Below are positions 6,829 to 12,985 of a stretch of 13,015 bases of DNA, piece after piece. A model generated the notes under the pieces. That model was given only the letters and a program-made list of their open reading frames with translations. It was not told the DNA's origin and did no database searches. Source of the stretch: JBCDCU01 sp039180865 (lineage in GTDB: Bacteria; Pseudomonadota; Alphaproteobacteria; Rhizobiales; JACESI01); the NCBI GenBank assembly GCA_039180865.1, contig JBCDCZ010000120.1, forward strand, positions 1 to 13,015, written 5' to 3'. Position 1 is the first letter of the stretch, and each line of letters opens with the position of its first letter. The position numbers and the translations under genes are program-made.

Positions 6829-7767
6829 TCATGACGGTCTGCTTTTTCTTCCTTGGGCACTTCCCGGCTTGCCGCTTCGCGCGGGTCGTTCCGCGACTGC
6901 GACACCCGCAAGAATGAGCAGTAGCGCAAGGACTGCGTTAATGGCTGGCTCTTCAGAAAAAATCAAGAAGGCCCAGAAGACACCGAAAAGCGGCACGAGA
7001 AGATTTATCTGGCTGAAGAAGGTGGCACCCTGACGCTTGATCAGCGAGAACAGGATGAACGCGGCCGCAGACGTATGAACTAAACCAAGAAGCACCGTCG
7101 CCGCCAAAGCCCCTGTTGAATAGTCAAAATGGAAGGGGCCATCCACAACAAGCGCCGCAGGAATAAGGGGCAACAGTCCGATCGTAATGCTCCAAGCCGC
7201 GAGGGTCAGGCGCGGAACGCCGATCAGGAATTTGTATATGACGGCATTAATTGCATAACACGTCGCTCCGCCGAGTATCGCGAGTTGGTGGAAGAAATCG
7301 CCGCCGAGTGCAAAGAGGGCTGCGGGCCCTACCAGCATGACAACACCAAGAATGCCCATCAGAACGCCAAGCCCCTTGTTCACGCTAAACTTCTCATCCT
7401 CTGTAAAAAGGTGCGCAAGAAGGAGCGTCATGAGGGGCATGATCGCCATCAGGATGGCTGTCAGGCCAGGTTCCACGAGTGTCTGCCCCCAGGCGATTAG
7501 AAAGAAGGGCAACGTTGTTCCGAAAAAACCAGCAAGAGCAACGAGCCCCCAAATCGCCGGACGGTTCGGCAAAGGTTGGCCGACGAACAAATAGACAAGC
7601 CAAAGCGGAAGAATTGCGGCCACCAGACGATAGGCCGTCATCGTAACGGGCGGTATTTCAGAGACCCCGATCTTGATGAAGATGAAGGCCGATCCCCAGA
7701 CTGCCGCAAGCCCAAAGAGAAGGCTGTAGTCCAGAAGACTGGGCCGGTTTCCCGTCGAGGCGACCAT
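6829..7767 (-). CDS. EamA/DMT-superfamily transporter
   Basis: This is a 312-residue inner-membrane protein with about ten hydrophobic helices in two EamA repeats (roughly residues 13-140 and 155-293). Recognisable parts are AAVWGSAFIFIKIG in helix 1 and the 'PL...F...E' pattern near the end of each repeat (LFTEDEKFS, FSEEPAIN). The last 20 residues are basic and cytoplasmic-looking. EamA members mostly export metabolites such as amino acids (cysteine, threonine, aromatic acids) or nucleobases. The substrate here is unknown. The frame stays open upstream to 7992, but that part overlaps the lipoprotein gene. The ATG at 7767 is one base after the lipoprotein stop, so the two are translationally coupled. 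Being between ilvB and ilvN suggests a BCAA-related substrate, as inference only. Confidence 0.93.
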   Translation of the reverse strand: MVASTGNRPSLLDYSLLFGLAAVWGSAFIFIKIGVSEIPPVTMTAYRLVAAILPLWLVYLFVGQPLPNRPAIWGLVALAGFFGTTLPFFLIAWGQTLVEPGLTAILMAIMPLMTLLLAHLFTEDEKFSVNKGLGVLMGILGVVMLVGPAALFALGGDFFHQLAILGGATCYAINAVIYKFLIGVPRLTLAAWSITIGLLPLIPAALVVDGPFHFDYSTGALAATVLLGLVHTSAAAFILFSLIKRQGATFFSQINLLVPLFGVFWAFLIFSEEPAINAVLALLLILAGVAVAERPARSGKPGSAQGRKSRPS

Positions 7768-7768
7768 T

Positions 7769-8284
7769 TTATTGCCCAGCCTCGTCAATGAAGCGAACGG
7801 AAGCGAAGGTCTCCATAATTTGCGCCTTGCTGAGACTTCCAGGTCTCGGCTCCTGGAAGGCCACCATGACCGGGCGCGGGCCAATGAAGACGGCGATCCA
7901 TTTTTCGTAAAGTACACCCTCTTCGTTGTTTTGGGTGCCGCGGAACAACAGCATGTCCTGGTCGTTGAACGAGATCGTTTCCAACCCCTCAACCAAAATT
8001 CCGCGATTGTTCAAGGTCGGCTCAGCGCGCGCCCGCGATCCAAAGAGTTCGCTCAACGCTTCCGTTGACTGCACCGGAAACTGATTAACGGTGAAGGAAC
8101 CATCGGTTGCCGGATCTTCGATACCCGGAAACCGTTTCGACAATTTATAGTCTGCTGGCGGCACCATGGATATGACTGCATCGGTAATATCCACCCGCCC
8201 GTCCGAGAAGAGATCACACCCAGCCAAAACGAGTGTAAAAAAGAGCACTACGAAGTGAACCGGAGATTTAAGGCGGCTACTCAT
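7769..8284 (-). CDS. Small putative lipoprotein of unknown function
   Basis: This is a 171-residue protein. Residues 1-22 form a signal peptide ending in the lipobox LAGC, with Cys23 as the acylated residue, so it is probably a membrane-anchored periplasmic lipoprotein. The mature part is mixed alpha/beta with features such as MVPPADYKLSKRFPG (about 41-55) and EKWIAVFIGPRPVMVAF. This loosely recalls the PsbP/Mog1 (DcrB-like) fold, but that is a guess. The ATG at 8284 fits the signal peptide. A GTG two codons earlier (8290) has slightly better ribosome-site spacing and is an alternative. It starts 16 bases after the ilvB stop and ends one base before the EamA start, so it is firmly inside the ilv operon. 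Its role there is not known. Confidence 0.8.
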   Translation of the reverse strand: MSSRLKSPVHFVVLFFTLVLAGCDLFSDGRVDITDAVISMVPPADYKLSKRFPGIEDPATDGSFTVNQFPVQSTEALSELFGSRARAEPTLNNRGILVEGLETISFNDQDMLLFRGTQNNEEGVLYEKWIAVFIGPRPVMVAFQEPRPGSLSKAQIMETFASVRFIDEAGQ

Positions 8285-8300
8285 ATCCACGGGGTCAGAC

Positions 8301-10118
8301 CTAGACCAGGGTCGCACCTTCTTCGTCGATCGCCTTATCGATATCCTCGTCACTTGTTTCGTCGCCAAGCAGCATTTCATTGTGAGCCTTACCGGACGGG
8401 ATCATCGGGAAACAGTTCGCTAGTGCCGCGACCCGGCAATCAAAGATCACCGGTTTATCCACATTGATCATTTCCTCAATCTTTTCGTCAAGCTCGGCAG
8501 GCTTCTGAGCCATCAGGCCAACGCCACCATAAGCGCGGGCAAGCATTTCGAAATCCGGTAGCGCATCACAATAGGAATGCGATAGGCGGTTGCCGTGGAG
8601 AAGCTGCTGCCATTGTCGAACCATGCCCATATATTGGTTGTTCAAAATGAAGATCTTCACCGGCAGGTCATATTGGACGCAGGTCGACAATTCCTGCAGC
8701 ATCATCTGGATGGACGCATCACCGGCAATATCTATCACCAGACTGTTGCGATGGGCGACCTGAACACCCATTGCCGCCGGGAAGCCGTATCCCATGGTAC
8801 CAAGCCCACCGGATGTCATCCATCTATTTGGCTCATCGAAACCATAGAATTGCGCAGCCCACATCTGATGCTGGCCAACTTCCGTCGTGATGTAAGCATC
8901 CTTGTCTTTGGTGAGTTCATAAAGCCGCTGGATCGCGTATTGCGGCATGATGATATCTTCGTTGGGCCTGTATTTCAGGCTGTCCCGCGCGCGCCACTTA
9001 TCGATCTGAGCCCACCATTCTTTCAGCGCGAGAGCATCGACTTTGCGCTGCTCTTCGCTCCAGACATGGATCATGGCCGCCAGAACATATTCGACATCGC
9101 CAACGATTGGGATGTCGACTTTGATGTTCTTGTTGATCGACGACGGGTCAATGTCGATGTGGATCTTGAAGCTGTCGGGTGAAAAGGCATCGGTCCGCCC
9201 CGTAATCCGGTCGTCGAAACGGGCACCAATGCAGACCATGACATCGCAATCGTGCATGACCATATTGGCTTCATACGTTCCGTGCATACCCAACATGCCA
9301 AGCCAGTTCGGGTCTGAGGCGGGAAACGCACCGAGCCCCATGAGCGTTGAGGTGACAGGAAAGCCGGTAAGCTTGGCGAGTTCTCGCAACCGCGCTGTCG
9401 CGCCATCGCCGGAGTTGATGACCCCGCCGCCCGTATAAAGAACAGGGCGCTTTGCCGCCGCAAGCGCCTGGACAGCCGCACGGATTGCATGCGCGTCGCC
9501 TTCAGTGCGCGGTTTGTAGCTCGCATGATATTTGCGCTGCCCGCGCGAGTAGAGCCCGGTCGCGAATTGAACATCCTTCGGAACATCGACAACGACCGGA
9601 CCCGGGCGGCCCGTTGTGGCGATATGGAAAGCCTCGTGGAGGATACCGGGGAGATCATCGACAGACTTAACCAGCCAATTGTGCTTGGTGCAGGGACGCG
9701 TGATACCGACAGTATCGCATTCCTGGAACGCGTCATTTCCGATGAGATGGGTTGGAACCTGGCCGGTGATGCAAACGAGCGGTATGGAATCCATCATTGC
9801 GTCGGTGAGCGCCGTGACCATGTTGGTGGCGCCCGGCCCGGAGGTAACTATTACAACACCTGGTTTTCCGGTTGAGCGGGCGTATCCTTCCGCCGCATGC
9901 CCGGCGCCCTGCTCATGGCGAACCAGAATGTGTTCGATATCCTCCTGTTGGAAAATCTCGTCATAGATCGGCAGAACGGCGCCGCCAGGATAGCCGAAGA
10001 CGTGTTCAACACCGTTGTCACGGAACGCCTGGAGCACCATTTCGGCACCTGTCATTTCAACGCCCGATTGGGCGGCGCCTTGCAGAAGCGTATTCAACTG
10101 TGCCTGATCCGAACTCAT
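8301..10118 (-). CDS. ilvB: Acetolactate synthase large (catalytic) subunit
   Basis: IlvB is the ThDP-, FAD- and Mg2+-dependent enzyme that condenses pyruvate with pyruvate or 2-oxobutyrate, the first common step of valine/leucine/isoleucine synthesis. From the ATG at 10118 it has 605 residues. The N-terminal Pyr domain holds FGYPGGAVLPIYD and the catalytic Glu69 in RHEQGAGHAAEG. A central FAD domain spans about 210-350. The C-terminal PP domain carries the ThDP/Mg motif from GDAS (466-469) to NNQ (493-495). An upstream TTG at 10232 in the same frame is rejected because it abuts the attenuator terminator and adds 38 residues with no family match. The ATG at 10118 has AGGAG about ten bases upstream. 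It is first in the ilvB-lipoprotein-eamA-ilvN run and is preceded by the leader described separately. The symbol ilvI would be equally valid. Confidence 0.97.
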   Translation of the reverse strand: MSSDQAQLNTLLQGAAQSGVEMTGAEMVLQAFRDNGVEHVFGYPGGAVLPIYDEIFQQEDIEHILVRHEQGAGHAAEGYARSTGKPGVVIVTSGPGATNMVTALTDAMMDSIPLVCITGQVPTHLIGNDAFQECDTVGITRPCTKHNWLVKSVDDLPGILHEAFHIATTGRPGPVVVDVPKDVQFATGLYSRGQRKYHASYKPRTEGDAHAIRAAVQALAAAKRPVLYTGGGVINSGDGATARLRELAKLTGFPVTSTLMGLGAFPASDPNWLGMLGMHGTYEANMVMHDCDVMVCIGARFDDRITGRTDAFSPDSFKIHIDIDPSSINKNIKVDIPIVGDVEYVLAAMIHVWSEEQRKVDALALKEWWAQIDKWRARDSLKYRPNEDIIMPQYAIQRLYELTKDKDAYITTEVGQHQMWAAQFYGFDEPNRWMTSGGLGTMGYGFPAAMGVQVAHRNSLVIDIAGDASIQMMLQELSTCVQYDLPVKIFILNNQYMGMVRQWQQLLHGNRLSHSYCDALPDFEMLARAYGGVGLMAQKPAELDEKIEEMINVDKPVIFDCRVAALANCFPMIPSGKAHNEMLLGDETSDEDIDKAIDEEGATLV

Positions 10119-10233
10119 CCCGTCTCTCTCCTCTTTGCGGGGCGCTTTCGCCGATTTCCCAATAAACGCGTGCACCCGGTGCCTACATCTTCCTGTGCTC
10201 TCATCCGATCTTTGTCGAGCGGTTAGAGCCAAT

Positions 10234-10257
10234 AAAAAAGGCCCCCTGTGGGAGCCT
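10234..10257 (-). terminator. Intrinsic terminator of the ilv attenuator
   Basis: On the minus strand AGGCTCCC-ACA-GGGGGCCT forms an 8-bp stem (one G-U pair in RNA) with a three-base loop. The stem's last T continues directly into a run that makes six T in all, then ATT. This is a strong rho-independent terminator, yet it lies upstream of ilvB, about 115 bases before its start and 29 bases after the leader-peptide stop. That position marks it as a conditional attenuator rather than the end of a gene. Confidence 0.85.
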
Positions 10258-10263
10258 GTTTTC

Positions 10264-10311
10264 CGCGCGCTACCAATCCGAGGAACTATCCTGTCCCTCC
10301 GGCAACGCGCG
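10264..10311 (-). promoter_or_regulatory. Upstream hairpin of the ilv leader RNA
   Basis: Positions 10264-10274 and 10301-10311 can pair over 11 bp in the minus-strand RNA: CGCGCG with CGCGCG, then UUGCC with GGUAG, using two to three G-U pairs. The loop contains the leader stop codon, and the 5' arm overlaps leader codons Arg, Val and Ala just after the control codons. This is where a ribosome would decide the fold. It directly abuts the terminator's A-rich flank but overlaps its stem little, so I cannot show by eye that the two hairpins exclude each other. Confidence 0.55.
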
Positions 10312-10339
10312 TCATCACGAGAAGAATGGCTTTGGCCAT
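10286..10339 (-). CDS. ilv operon leader peptide
   Basis: This is a 17-residue reading frame, MAKAILLVMTRVAGGTG, with consecutive ATT-CTT-CTC-GTG codons for Ile-Leu-Leu-Val and another Val four codons later. All three end products of the pathway are thus sensed in one run. AAGGA sits seven bases before this ATG. A further in-frame ATG five codons upstream (10354) would give 22 residues but has no ribosome site and would lie only about six bases from the predicted transcript start. The frame ends 29 bases before a strong terminator and precedes ilvB. The arrangement matches translation-mediated attenuation as known for E. coli ilvGMEDA and ilvBN. Starvation for any of the three amino acids would stall the ribosome and favour read-through. 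It is too short for ordinary gene finders. Confidence 0.82.
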   Translation of the reverse strand: MAKAILLVMTRVAGGTG

Positions 10340-10366
10340 TGTGTTGTCCTTCATACTTGGTTTAAA

Positions 10367-10395
10367 GGGTTAGGCGGTCGGTCCCGGGCTGTCAA
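10367..10395 (-). promoter_or_regulatory. Probable ilvB operon promoter
   Basis: A perfect -35 TTGACA (10390-10395, minus strand) is followed after 17 bases by a poor -10 TAACCC (10367-10372). A start near 10360 would give a leader RNA of about 125 bases to the terminator, with the leader-peptide ribosome site about 10 bases from the 5' end. The perfect -35 and its position carry the call; the -10 is weak. Confidence 0.55.
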
Positions 10396-10562
10396 CCCAT
10401 TAACCACACGGGGATTTGAAAAGCCGTTATTCGAATTCCTCGGGGGGTGGACCATCTCAATAAATGAGCTACCTGGGCGTTCTGCGTCCGAACTCGGAAC
10501 ACTTTCGGTGACGGGTTTCCGAACGTCCTTGCTGAATCAAGTGCTTTAAGGAGAAAGCAACG
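10396..10562 (+). other. Intergenic stretch between ilv promoter and YHS gene
   Basis: These 167 bases complete the 444-base gap between ilvB and the YHS gene and must hold the YHS promoter. I see no convincing sigma-70 pair. GGAAC at 10496-10500 recalls the -35 of the alphaproteobacterial general stress sigma factor, but no CGTT lies at the required distance. The small inverted repeat tccga-ac-tcgga (10487-10498) is noted. AAGGAG at 10548-10553 is the ribosome site of the YHS gene. Confidence 0.4.
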
Positions 10563-11057
10563 ATGAACAGACGCACTTTTATTGCTGCAGGTGCTGCCCT
10601 TCTCGGGGTTGGCGTCGCAGGTTACGCGGTGACGGGATACGCGCTGAGGCCTCAGGAACTCGCGCGCAAAGAAATCTACGCGATTGATGGCATCGCACTA
10701 GGTGGTACCGATACAGTCGCTTACTTCACCGACGGCGGCCCGGTTGCCGGCTCGGCTGAATTTTCAACTGAATGGGCTGGCGCGACATGGCACTTCGCCA
10801 GCGCTGAAAACCGTGACCGTTTTTTGGCTAATCCCAAAAAATATGCCCCCGCGTACGGCGGATTTTGCGCCTGGGCGGTTGCTGAACACGGCAAGCTCTT
10901 CTCGACCAACGAGAACAACTGGGCCATCGTCGATGGACGTCTCTACCTGAACTACAACGATTCAGTCCAGACTAAGTGGGACAAGGATCGGGCAGGATTT
11001 ATTGAAGAAGGCGACCGCCGCTGGCCGGAAATTATGGAAGCAAAAGCAGCAGGTTAA
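10563..11057 (+). CDS. Exported YHS domain-containing protein
   Basis: This 164-residue protein begins MNRRTFIAAGAALLG, a twin-arginine followed by a hydrophobic stretch to about residue 28, so export (probably Tat) or membrane anchoring is likely. Residues about 42-150 form a YHS domain: the LGGTDTVAYFTDGGPVAGSA part (46-64), the FASAENRDRFLANPKKYAPAYGG part (78-100), then FCAWAV with the only cysteine, Cys102. It resembles the alphaproteobacterial 'YHS domain-containing (seleno)protein' group. YHS domains are linked to metal binding, but this protein's function is unknown. AAGGAG lies nine bases before the ATG. It is divergent from the ilv leader and convergent with the persulfide dioxygenase gene, 44 bases away with no obvious terminator between. 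Confidence 0.88.
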   Translation: MNRRTFIAAGAALLGVGVAGYAVTGYALRPQELARKEIYAIDGIALGGTDTVAYFTDGGPVAGSAEFSTEWAGATWHFASAENRDRFLANPKKYAPAYGGFCAWAVAEHGKLFSTNENNWAIVDGRLYLNYNDSVQTKWDKDRAGFIEEGDRRWPEIMEAKAAG

Positions 11058-11101
11058 AATAGCCGAACGTTCTTTGCTCTCTTCAAGCGTAGATCGATTA
11101 C

Positions 11102-12148
11102 TTAATGGGCCGGTTGCTGATTTTTCGCTATTGGCCCATTGCATTCCCGGATTGCCGTCATACCTCCGGCGATGTGTTTAGCGGATTTAAGGCCAGCGTC
11201 CTGAGCCGCCTGAACTGCCATTGCAGACCGCTCGCCGTAAGCGCAATAGAAGACAAGTTTTTTGTCGCGCTCGAGGTTCCTGAGAACACCGTTTTCCAAG
11301 TTCTCCTGCAATGACTGATAAGGCAGATGGATCGACCCAGCGATCTCGCCATGACGATCCCGCTCAGGTGCTTCGCGCAGATCGATGAGCAGAATGTCGT
11401 TAGCTGCGGCACAGTCCCCAGTCTCTTCGGCATCGATCGCCCAGCCCCGTTCGGCGACCAGATCCTGCTGATAACCGACTTTAAGATTGGCGGGTACAGC
11501 GACATCCATCATCTTTGGATTAGGGAGGTTTAGCGCCGCCATGATTGCCACATACTCATCGACAGAGTTCACTTGCAGACGCGGATTGAACCGGCGTTCC
11601 TCACCGATTGTGCTCACAGTATCGCCTTTATAATCATGTGCTGGATAGACAAATGTGTCATCCGGCAGTTTCAAAAGCCGGTTGAAGATCGACTCGTATT
11701 GCTGGCGAGCATCTCCGTTTTGAAAATCGGTCCGACCCGTACCGCGGATAAGGAGCGTGTCACCTGTAAAGACCCGGTCTTCCATGGTGAAGGAATAGGA
11801 ATCATCTGTATGTCCAGGCGTATAGATCACACCAAGGGAAACGCCATCAATATTGATCGTATCGCCGTCTGCGACCCGCATGGAGACCACGTCCGCCTTG
11901 GTGTTTTCGCCCATGACGGTAATGCACTTGGTATGGTCGCGCAGCGGGCCGGCTCCGGTGATGTGATCTGCGTGGATATGGGTGTCAATAGTCTTCACAA
12001 GCTTCAGGTCGAGCTCTTCGAAAAGCTTCAAATAGCGGTCAACCTTCTCAAGCACCGGGTCGATGATAAGTGCTTCGGCTCCTTGCCTTGAAGCAATAAT
12101 GTAAGAGTAGGTCCCTGAAACTTGATCGAACAATTGACGGAAGATCAT
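11102..12148 (-). CDS. Persulfide dioxygenase-rhodanese fusion (ETHE1-like MBL + rhodanese)
   Basis: This is a 348-residue two-domain protein. Residues 1-235 are a metallo-beta-lactamase fold with THIHADH (56-62), PGHTDDS with His113, Asp130 in FTGD and His171 in PAHDY. The pattern and the single-iron ligand set (His57, His113, Asp130) match ETHE1-type persulfide dioxygenases, which oxidise glutathione persulfide to sulfite. Residues about 250-338 are a rhodanese domain with active-site Cys302 in CAYGERS, so sulfur transfer between persulfide/thiosulfate and glutathione is expected. The domain order matches known bacterial PRF fusions. A glyoxalase II-like activity is the main alternative but less likely given the fused rhodanese. 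It follows the peroxiredoxin gene by 26 bases, which include its GGGAGAAGG ribosome site, so the two form an operon. Confidence 0.92.
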   Translation of the reverse strand: MIFRQLFDQVSGTYSYIIASRQGAEALIIDPVLEKVDRYLKLFEELDLKLVKTIDTHIHADHITGAGPLRDHTKCITVMGENTKADVVSMRVADGDTINIDGVSLGVIYTPGHTDDSYSFTMEDRVFTGDTLLIRGTGRTDFQNGDARQQYESIFNRLLKLPDDTFVYPAHDYKGDTVSTIGEERRFNPRLQVNSVDEYVAIMAALNLPNPKMMDVAVPANLKVGYQQDLVAERGWAIDAEETGDCAAANDILLIDLREAPERDRHGEIAGSIHLPYQSLQENLENGVLRNLERDKKLVFYCAYGERSAMAVQAAQDAGLKSAKHIAGGMTAIRECNGPIAKNQQPAH

Positions 12149-12174
12149 CTTCCTTCTCCCTCTATCTCACCCGC

Positions 12175-12831
12175 CTATTTGGGCTGATCAGTGTACCGCA
12201 GATAAGGTTTTACCTTGTCGAAGGTACCGAATTTCTCCGTTGCTTCTTCATCCGAGACAGCCGCTGTAATGATGACCTTGTCGCCGGACTGCCATTGTGC
12301 CGGTGTTGCGACTTTGTGCTTCGCGGTGAGTTGCATGGAATCGATTACACGCAAAATCTCATCGAAGTTCCGGCCCGTCGTCATCGGATAGGTGAGTAAC
12401 AGTTTGATCTTTTTGTCAGGTCCAATCACGAAAACAGACCGCACCGTTGCGTTGTCAGCAGGTGTGCGCTCTCCCGGCGCGCCATGCGCCTCGGCTGGCA
12501 GCATATCGTAGAGCTTTGCCACCTTCATTTCGGGATCCGCAATCAGCGGGTAATCAACCGAATGGCCGGTGACATCCTTGATATCATCTTTCCATTTCAC
12601 ATGGCTATCAATCGGATCGACCGAGATTCCCAGAATTTTGCAATTACGCTTCTCGAACTCGCCCATGAGACCGGCCATATAACCGAGTTCGGTCGTGCAG
12701 ACCGGCGTAAAGTCTTTTGGATGCGAGAACAGGATCACCCAGCCATCGCCGAGGTAATCGTGAAGGGTGATTTCGCCAGCCGTCGTCTCAGCGGTGAAAT
12801 TCGGCGCATCGTCGTTTAATCTCAAGGCCAT
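12175..12831 (-). CDS. 1-Cys peroxiredoxin (Prx6-type)
   Basis: This is a 218-residue thiol peroxidase that reduces H2O2 and organic peroxides. The peroxidatic site is FSHPKDFTPVCTTELG with Cys45, and the supporting Thr42, Pro43 and Arg130 positions are present. The C-terminal extension (about 165-218, with VATPAQWQSGDKVIITAAVS and the closing YLRYT) is characteristic of the Prx6/1-Cys subfamily. Cys63 is the only other cysteine and is not in a usual resolving position, consistent with a 1-Cys mechanism that uses an external thiol. The ATG has GAGGAG six bases upstream. It is first in a two-gene operon with the persulfide dioxygenase fusion, which suggests peroxide or persulfide stress as its setting. 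The symbol is left blank because naming is not uniform. Confidence 0.95.
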   Translation of the reverse strand: MALRLNDDAPNFTAETTAGEITLHDYLGDGWVILFSHPKDFTPVCTTELGYMAGLMGEFEKRNCKILGISVDPIDSHVKWKDDIKDVTGHSVDYPLIADPEMKVAKLYDMLPAEAHGAPGERTPADNATVRSVFVIGPDKKIKLLLTYPMTTGRNFDEILRVIDSMQLTAKHKVATPAQWQSGDKVIITAAVSDEEATEKFGTFDKVKPYLRYTDQPK

Positions 12832-12936
12832 GTCTTACTCCTCTGCCCATAGGGTATTTTTTGCGTAGGCCGTCCGAGTGGCAGGTGCCGCACGAACCCA
12901 TGCAGATATTTCGTGATCTTCACCTTGGATTAAAAG

Positions 12937-12971
12937 TTCACGTTTGCGGATTTTGTTTCTAAGATATCCGC
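12937..12971 (+). promoter_or_regulatory. Weak candidate promoter with inverted repeat, divergent region
   Basis: In the 154-base gap between the peroxiredoxin start and the right-edge gene, TTCACG (12937-12942) and TAAGAT (12960-12965) are 17 bases apart and each match four of six sigma-70 positions. gcggat (12946-12951) and atccgc (12966-12971) form a 6-bp inverted repeat around the -10, a possible operator. Both signals could occur by chance. No clear minus-strand promoter for the peroxiredoxin operon was found. Confidence 0.2.
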
Positions 12972-12985
12972 CAATGGGAGAATAG

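Noticed and set aside
7768..7992. 75-codon upstream extension of the EamA protein
   Set aside because: It lies inside the lipoprotein gene, and the first membrane helix begins after the ATG at 7767.
8285..8380. Upstream extension of the lipoprotein into ilvB
   Set aside because: The signal peptide and lipobox fit a start at 8284 (or 8290), and the extension overlaps the ilvB C-terminus.
8595..9182. Plus-strand frame opposite ilvB
   Set aside because: Shadow of a highly conserved enzyme gene with no own ribosome site or family pattern.
9071..9736. Second minus-strand frame inside ilvB, rich in Arg and Ser
   Set aside because: Out-of-frame shadow; low-complexity composition typical of frame-shifted GC-rich genes.
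10119..10232. 38-codon upstream extension of ilvB from a TTG
   Set aside because: It begins next to the attenuator terminator and has no family similarity. The ATG at 10118 has a good ribosome site.
10496..10527. GGAAC followed later by CGTC upstream of the YHS gene as an EcfG-type stress promoter
   Set aside because: The spacing is about 23 bases rather than 16-17, and the -10 element CGTT is not matched.
11573..12091. Plus-strand frame opposite the persulfide dioxygenase gene
   Set aside because: Antisense shadow of a gene with complete catalytic motifs.
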